Source: Klebsiella pneumoniae (GTDB taxonomy: Bacteria > Pseudomonadota > Gammaproteobacteria > Enterobacterales > Enterobacteriaceae). From it: a stretch of DNA of 64,000 nucleotides. A program made the position numbers and the translations under genes. Positions 59,795-64,000 of this stretch are shown one piece after another (position 1 is the stretch's first letter; each line of letters begins with the position of its first letter). Below the pieces are notes generated by a model. It worked only from the letters and a program-made list of their open reading frames with translations, ran no database searches and was not told the origin of the DNA. Location: the NCBI RefSeq assembly GCF_000742135.1, contig NZ_KN046818.1:1302841-1366840 (forward strand), in the 5' to 3' direction.

Positions 59795-60568
59795 ATGGCA
59801 GGTTCTTGGTTACGCGGGGTTGTCGGGGTATCACTCACGCTGTGCGTCGCGGGTCAGGCGCTGGCGGCAGAGGGTAAAGTGACCGTTTTCGCCGCCGCAT
59901 CGTTAACCAACGCGATGCAGGATATTGCCCAGGCGTACAAGAAAGAAAAAAACGTCGAGGTCGTGTCGTCGTTTGCCTCGTCTTCAACGCTGGCGCGGCA
60001 GATAGAAGCGGGTGCGCCAGCGGACCTGTTTATCTCCGCCGATCAGAAATGGATGGATTACGCGGCAGATAAAAAGGCCATCGATCCGGCAACCCGCGCC
60101 ACTCTGCTTGGCAACAGCCTGGTGGTGGTCGCGCCGAAAGCCAGTGCGCAGGGGGCGATAACCATTGATGAGAAAACCGACTGGACCAGCCTGCTGAAAG
60201 GAGGCCGTCTGGCGGTGGGCGATCCACAGCATGTCCCGGCCGGTATCTATGCCAAAGAGGCACTGCAGAAACTCGGTGCCTGGGAGACGTTGTCGCCGAA
60301 GCTCGCCCCGGCTGAAGACGTGCGCGGTGCGCTGGCGCTGGTGGAGCGCAACGAAGCGCCGCTGGGGATTGTCTATGGCTCCGATGCCGTGGCCAGCAAG
60401 GGGGTGAAAGTGGTCGGCACCTTCCCGGAAGCCTCGCATCAGAAAGTCGAGTACCCGCTGGCGATTGTCGATGGGCACCGCAATGCGGCTGTGAGCGCCT
60501 TCTATGACTACCTGAAAGGGCCGGAAGCGTCCGCTATCTTTAAACGTTACGGATTTACCACCCGCTGA
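59795..60568 (+). CDS. modA: Molybdate-binding periplasmic protein ModA
   Basis: ModA captures molybdate or tungstate for the ModABC importer. The 257-residue product has a signal peptide (1-24, cleavage after ALA before AEGKVTV). Binding-site segments FAAASLTNAM (Ser near 36), SSFASSSTLARQIE, GDPQHVPAGIYAKE and GIVYGSDAVAS are present. Its TGA overlaps the modB ATG by one base. Confidence 0.97.
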   Translation: MAGSWLRGVVGVSLTLCVAGQALAAEGKVTVFAAASLTNAMQDIAQAYKKEKNVEVVSSFASSSTLARQIEAGAPADLFISADQKWMDYAADKKAIDPATRATLLGNSLVVVAPKASAQGAITIDEKTDWTSLLKGGRLAVGDPQHVPAGIYAKEALQKLGAWETLSPKLAPAEDVRGALALVERNEAPLGIVYGSDAVASKGVKVVGTFPEASHQKVEYPLAIVDGHRNAAVSAFYDYLKGPEASAIFKRYGFTTR

Positions 60569-61257
60569 TGTTTCTGAGCGAACCCGAATGGCAGGCGGTG
60601 CTGCTGAGCCTGAAAGTCTCCTCCCTGGCGGTGGCCTTGAGCCTGCCCTTTGGCATCTTTTTTTCCTGGCTGCTGGTCCGGCGCACCTTTCCCGGCAAGG
60701 CACTGCTCGACAGTATTCTCCATCTGCCGCTGGTGCTGCCTCCGGTGGTGGTGGGGTATCTGCTGCTGGTGGCCATGGGGCGGCGCGGGTTTATTGGCAG
60801 CTGGCTGTATGACTGGTTCGGCATCAGCTTTGCTTTTAGCTGGCGCGGGGCGGTGCTGGCGGCGGCGGTGATGTCTTTCCCGCTGATGGTGCGCGCCATT
60901 CGCCTGGCGCTGGAAGGGGTGGACGTCAAACTGGAGCAAGCGGCGAGAACCCTCGGGGCCAGCCGCTGGCGGGTATTTTTGACCATTACGTTGCCGTTGA
61001 CTCTGCCGGGGATTATTGTCGGCACGGTGCTGGCCTTCGCCCGCTCGTTAGGGGAGTTTGGCGCGACCATCACGTTCGTTTCCAATATTCCCGGTGAAAC
61101 GCGCACCCTCCCTTCGGCGATGTACACCTTGATTCAAACCCCGGGCGGGGAGGGGGCGGCGGCCCGCCTCTGCCTCATCGCCATCGGTCTGGCGCTGGTT
61201 TCGCTGCTGATCTCGGAATGGCTGGCCCGCGTGAGCCGCCAGCGCATGGGAGGATAA
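60568..61257 (+). CDS. modB: Molybdate ABC transporter permease ModB
   Basis: ModB is the inner-membrane channel of the molybdate importer. The 229-residue product has about five to six helices and the EAA coupling motif [21 protein letters not shown] (about 130-150) that contacts ModC. The TAA shares one base with the first of two modC ATGs. Confidence 0.97.
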   Translation: MFLSEPEWQAVLLSLKVSSLAVALSLPFGIFFSWLLVRRTFPGKALLDSILHLPLVLPPVVVGYLLLVAMGRRGFIGSWLYDWFGISFAFSWRGAVLAAAVMSFPLMVRAIRLALEGVDVKLEQAARTLGASRWRVFLTITLPLTLPGIIVGTVLAFARSLGEFGATITFVSNIPGETRTLPSAMYTLIQTPGGEGAAARLCLIAIGLALVSLLISEWLARVSRQRMGG

Positions 61258-61259
61258 TG

Positions 61260-62318
61260 ATGCTGGAGCTGGACTTTACCCAGACCCTCGGTAGCCACTG
61301 CCTGCAGATCCGTGAAACTCTGCCCGCCAGCGGGATCACCGCCGTCTTTGGCGTCTCCGGCGCGGGCAAAACCTCGTTGATTAACGCCATCAGCGGCCTG
61401 ACCCGACCCCAGGCGGGGCGGATCGTGCTCAATGGCCGGGTGCTGAACGACACCGCGCAGCGTATCTGCCTGGCGCCGGAGCAGCGCCGTATCGGCTATG
61501 TCTTTCAGGATGCGCGCCTGTTTCCCCATTATAAAGTGCGCGGCAATCTGCAGTATGGGATGGCGAAATCCATGGTCAGCCAGTTCGATAAGCTGGTGGA
61601 TCTGCTGGGGATTGCGCCCTTGCTGGATCGTCTGCCGGGCCGGTTATCCGGCGGCGAAAAGCAGCGAGTGGCCATCGGCCGCGCCCTGCTGACCGCGCCG
61701 GAGCTATTGCTGCTGGATGAGCCGCTGGCCTCGCTGGACATTCCGCGCAAACGCGAACTGTTGCCCTACCTGCAGCGGCTGGCGCAGGAGATCCATATTC
61801 CGATGCTCTACGTCAGCCACTCGCTGGATGAGATCCAGCATCTGGCCGATCGCGTGCTGGTGCTGGAGGCCGGTAAGGTGAAAGCTTTCGGTCCGCTGGA
61901 GGAGGTCTGGAGCAGCAGCGTGATGCACCCCTGGCTGCCCGCGGAACAGCAGAGTACGATCCTCAGCGCCACCGTCGCCGCGCAGCATCCGCAGTATGCG
62001 ATGACGGCCCTGGCGCTGGGGGACCAGTTGCTGTGGGTCAACCGGCTCGAACGTCCCGCAGGCGACACCGCACGGATCCGCATTCAGGCGTCGGACGTTT
62101 CGCTGACACTGGCCCAGCCGTCCGGGACCAGCATCCGCAATATCTTGCGCGCCGAGGTGGCTCAGTGTCTGGAGGTCAACGGACAGATTGAAGTGCAGCT
62201 CAGAGTGAGTGACCGTCTGCTATGGGCCAGGATTAGCCCATGGGCGCGGGACGACCTGGCGATAGCGCCAGGTCAGCAGGTGTTTGCCCAGATCAAAAGC
62301 GTGTCGATCGCCGCCTGA
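61260..62318 (+). CDS. modC: Molybdate ABC transporter ATP-binding protein ModC
   Basis: ModC powers molybdate import. The 352-residue product has Walker [11 protein letters not shown] (about 31-40), Q-loop [12 protein letters not shown], signature [15 protein letters not shown] and Walker [13 protein letters not shown]. The H-loop is [10 protein letters not shown]-terminal Mop/TOBE domain (about 290-352) allows molybdate feedback. The second of two ATGs is chosen by spacing from GGAGG. Confidence 0.97.
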   Translation: MLELDFTQTLGSHCLQIRETLPASGITAVFGVSGAGKTSLINAISGLTRPQAGRIVLNGRVLNDTAQRICLAPEQRRIGYVFQDARLFPHYKVRGNLQYGMAKSMVSQFDKLVDLLGIAPLLDRLPGRLSGGEKQRVAIGRALLTAPELLLLDEPLASLDIPRKRELLPYLQRLAQEIHIPMLYVSHSLDEIQHLADRVLVLEAGKVKAFGPLEEVWSSSVMHPWLPAEQQSTILSATVAAQHPQYAMTALALGDQLLWVNRLERPAGDTARIRIQASDVSLTLAQPSGTSIRNILRAEVAQCLEVNGQIEVQLRVSDRLLWARISPWARDDLAIAPGQQVFAQIKSVSIAA

Positions 62319-63137
62319 TTACAGCAGTTGGCGGTAGATAAACTCGGCGATGCTCGTGGACTCATTGTCGCCGATGACTATGTTGGCGCGGGCTTTCACC
62401 TCGTCCACCGCGTTGCCCATCGCCACCCCGGTGCCCGCCGCTTCCAGCATGCTAAGATCGTTGTAGTTATCGCCGAAGGCCACCACATCCTGCATCGACA
62501 GCCCCTGGTCGGCCACCCATTGCGCCAGGCGTTTGCCTTTGCTGTTGCCGGCGCGCGCGATATCCACCTGATCGTGCCACGACCATTCGCACTCGAGGCC
62601 CAGCGTCTCGCCAACCTGCTGCGCAAACCGCTGCAGGCGGGGAATGTCGTCATCGGTGAGAGCGAATTTCCATACCGCGTTAACTTCGCGAACCGCCTGC
62701 GCCAGCGAATCGACCTGAGCGAAAACCGGACGCTGATCTTCCGGTAACGCCTGCGCCCAGTTGCGGGTGCGGATCACATGCCCGGTGGGGTGTTCATAAA
62801 GCATCGCGTCGTCCACATATGCCAGGCCGTGGATCTGCTGTTTGGCGAGCATGGCAGTGAGGCTTACCGCTTGCTCTACCGGCATAGGATCGGCGGCCAA
62901 AACCTTTTTTGCGTGATAATCATACAAATAGGTGCCATTACAACAAATTGCAGGTGTATCGAGAGCCAGTGCCTGATAAAAAGGATGGATAGCGACGTGA
63001 TGACGTCCGGTGACGACGATGACCTGATAGCCTGCCTCTCTGGCGCGGGCCAGTGCCTCCAGCGAAGCGGGCAGAATGGTTTTTTTGCTGGTAAGCAGGG
63101 TGCCGTCTAAATCCAGGGCAATCACGCGTGTTGTCAT
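62319..63137 (-). CDS. ybhA: HAD-superfamily phosphatase YbhA
   Basis: This Cof-type HAD hydrolase of 272 residues is homologous to E. coli YbhA, which dephosphorylates pyridoxal 5'-phosphate and sugar phosphates in vitro. HAD motif I is DLDGTLL (8-14), motif II VTGRHH, the Lys motif NSKGKRLAQW and motif IV GDNYNDLSMLEAAG. Its last base adjoins the modC stop, so the two are convergent with no spacer. Confidence 0.95.
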   Translation of the reverse strand: MTTRVIALDLDGTLLTSKKTILPASLEALARAREAGYQVIVVTGRHHVAIHPFYQALALDTPAICCNGTYLYDYHAKKVLAADPMPVEQAVSLTAMLAKQQIHGLAYVDDAMLYEHPTGHVIRTRNWAQALPEDQRPVFAQVDSLAQAVREVNAVWKFALTDDDIPRLQRFAQQVGETLGLECEWSWHDQVDIARAGNSKGKRLAQWVADQGLSMQDVVAFGDNYNDLSMLEAAGTGVAMGNAVDEVKARANIVIGDNESTSIAEFIYRQLL

Positions 63138-63365
63138 GTGTTATTTCCGGTTGATGTTGAAAAGTGACCTGGCCATGATGGTACACCGCCGTGGCGTCAG
63201 GACCAATTTTTCCACATCTGCCGTGAATGTCTGTATGCCCTTTGTGCCGCCGTCCGGCGGAAATTCGGCGGACGATGCGAGTATCATGGGCGGATGTCTT
63301 ATAATTTTCAGGGTGCTGTTATCCTGAAAATGAAAATTCCACGTGCAGTGAGGGAAGGAGTAGTC

Positions 63366-64000
63366 ATGAAACAAACCGTTTATACCGCCAGCCCGGAAAG
63401 CCAACAAATCCATGTCTGGAGTCTTGAAGCGGACGGCAAACTGACGCTGGTGCAGGTGGTTGATGCCCCAGGGCAGGTCCAGCCGATGGTGGTCAGCCCC
63501 AACAAGGAATTTCTGTACGTTGGCGTTCGTCCGGAGTTTCGCGTGCTGGCCTATCGCATCACGCCGGATAACGGGGCGTTAACCTTTGCGGGCGAAGCTG
63601 CGCTGCCGGGCAGCCCGACCCATATCTCTACCGATCGTCATGGCCGCTTTGTCTTCAGCGCCTCCTACAATCAGGGCTGTGTCAGCGTGACCCCGCTGCA
63701 CGACGGCCTGCCGGGCGAAACCATCACCGTGGTGGAAGGGCTGGAAGGCTGCCACTCGGCCAATATCTCCCCGGATAATCGCACCCTGTGGGTGCCGGCG
63801 CTGAAGCAGGATCGCATTTGCCTGTTTACCCTCAGCGACGATGGTTTCCTCTCGGCACAGGAGCCCGCGGAAGTGACGACCGTCGAGGGCGCCGGTCCGC
63901 GTCACATGGTATTCCATCCCAACCAGCAGTATGGTTACTGCGTCAATGAGCTAAACAGCTCGATTGACGTCTGGGAGCTGAAAGATCCTAAGGGCAACAT
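63366..64000 (+). CDS. pgl: 6-phosphogluconolactonase (5' part, runs off the window)
   Basis: Pgl (YbhE) hydrolyses 6-phosphogluconolactone in the pentose phosphate pathway, using a seven-bladed propeller fold. About 211 codons are visible of the roughly 331 expected. The start [18 protein letters not shown], repeat-like [32 protein letters not shown], and [22 protein letters not shown] match the family. It is open to the end of the window. Upstream (63138-63365) a GGAAGGAG ribosome site and AT-rich promoter-like sequence are seen. Confidence 0.96.
   Translation, partial: MKQTVYTASPESQQIHVWSLEADGKLTLVQVVDAPGQVQPMVVSPNKEFLYVGVRPEFRVLAYRITPDNGALTFAGEAALPGSPTHISTDRHGRFVFSASYNQGCVSVTPLHDGLPGETITVVEGLEGCHSANISPDNRTLWVPALKQDRICLFTLSDDGFLSAQEPAEVTTVEGAGPRHMVFHPNQQYGYCVNELNSSIDVWELKDPKGN

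Overview
The window is chromosomal core sequence of an enterobacterium. Protein sequences and gene order are very close to Escherichia coli K-12 (fur to pgl, the 15-17 min region). GC-rich codon use, the absence of potE-speF between pgm and kdp, the absence of mng genes between sucD and cydA, and an extra DUF969-DUF979-pcp segment next to pxpABC point to Klebsiella, probably the K. pneumoniae complex. I see no prophage, insertion sequence, integron or CRISPR array.

Layout: (1) 1-5.2 kb: uof-fur, fldA, ybfE and ybfF on the minus strand, then seqA and pgm on the plus strand. pgm carries an in-frame amber codon. (2) 5.2-14 kb: an unnamed small membrane protein, then kdpFABCDE (minus) with its KdpE operator, and ybfA. 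(3) 14-23.6 kb: phr, dtpD, then a 5-oxoproline block (ybgI, pxpB, pxpC, pxpA, a DUF969/DUF979 membrane pair, pcp) and nei. (4) 23.7-35.5 kb: gltA diverging from sdhCDAB-sucABCD, the core of the TCA cycle, with REP and ERIC-like repeats between sdhB and sucA and a probable SdhX sRNA at the 3' end. (5) 35.5-45.3 kb: an AT-rich FNR-controlled leader, cydABX-ybgE, then ybgC-tolQRAB-pal-cpoB. (6) 45.4-46.6 kb: seven tRNA genes (five Lys-UUU, two Val-UAC) separated by a repeated, foldable spacer that ends in a copy of the tRNA-Lys 3' tail. (7) 46.8-52.3 kb: nadA-pnuC behind a NadR box, zitB, ybgS, aroG behind a TyrR box, gpmA. (8) 52.5-56.9 kb: the galETKM operon with both gal operators. (9) 57-62.3 kb: the molybdate locus modF-modE / acrZ / modABC with a ModE palindrome; modF also carries an in-frame amber codon. 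(10) 62.3-64 kb: ybhA and the 5' part of pgl.

Most of the window is ordinary core genome. The main anomalies are two genes (pgm, modF) each broken by one TAG while the rest of the frame is intact. Both arise from a plus-strand C-to-T change in the same CCCAG context, and the pgm one falls exactly on the methylated cytosine of a Dcm site. They may be real mutations, residual errors of a long-read assembly, or a hint of amber suppression. The second point of interest is the structured tRNA-spacer repeat. The third is the self-contained 5-oxoproline release, import and hydrolysis gene set.
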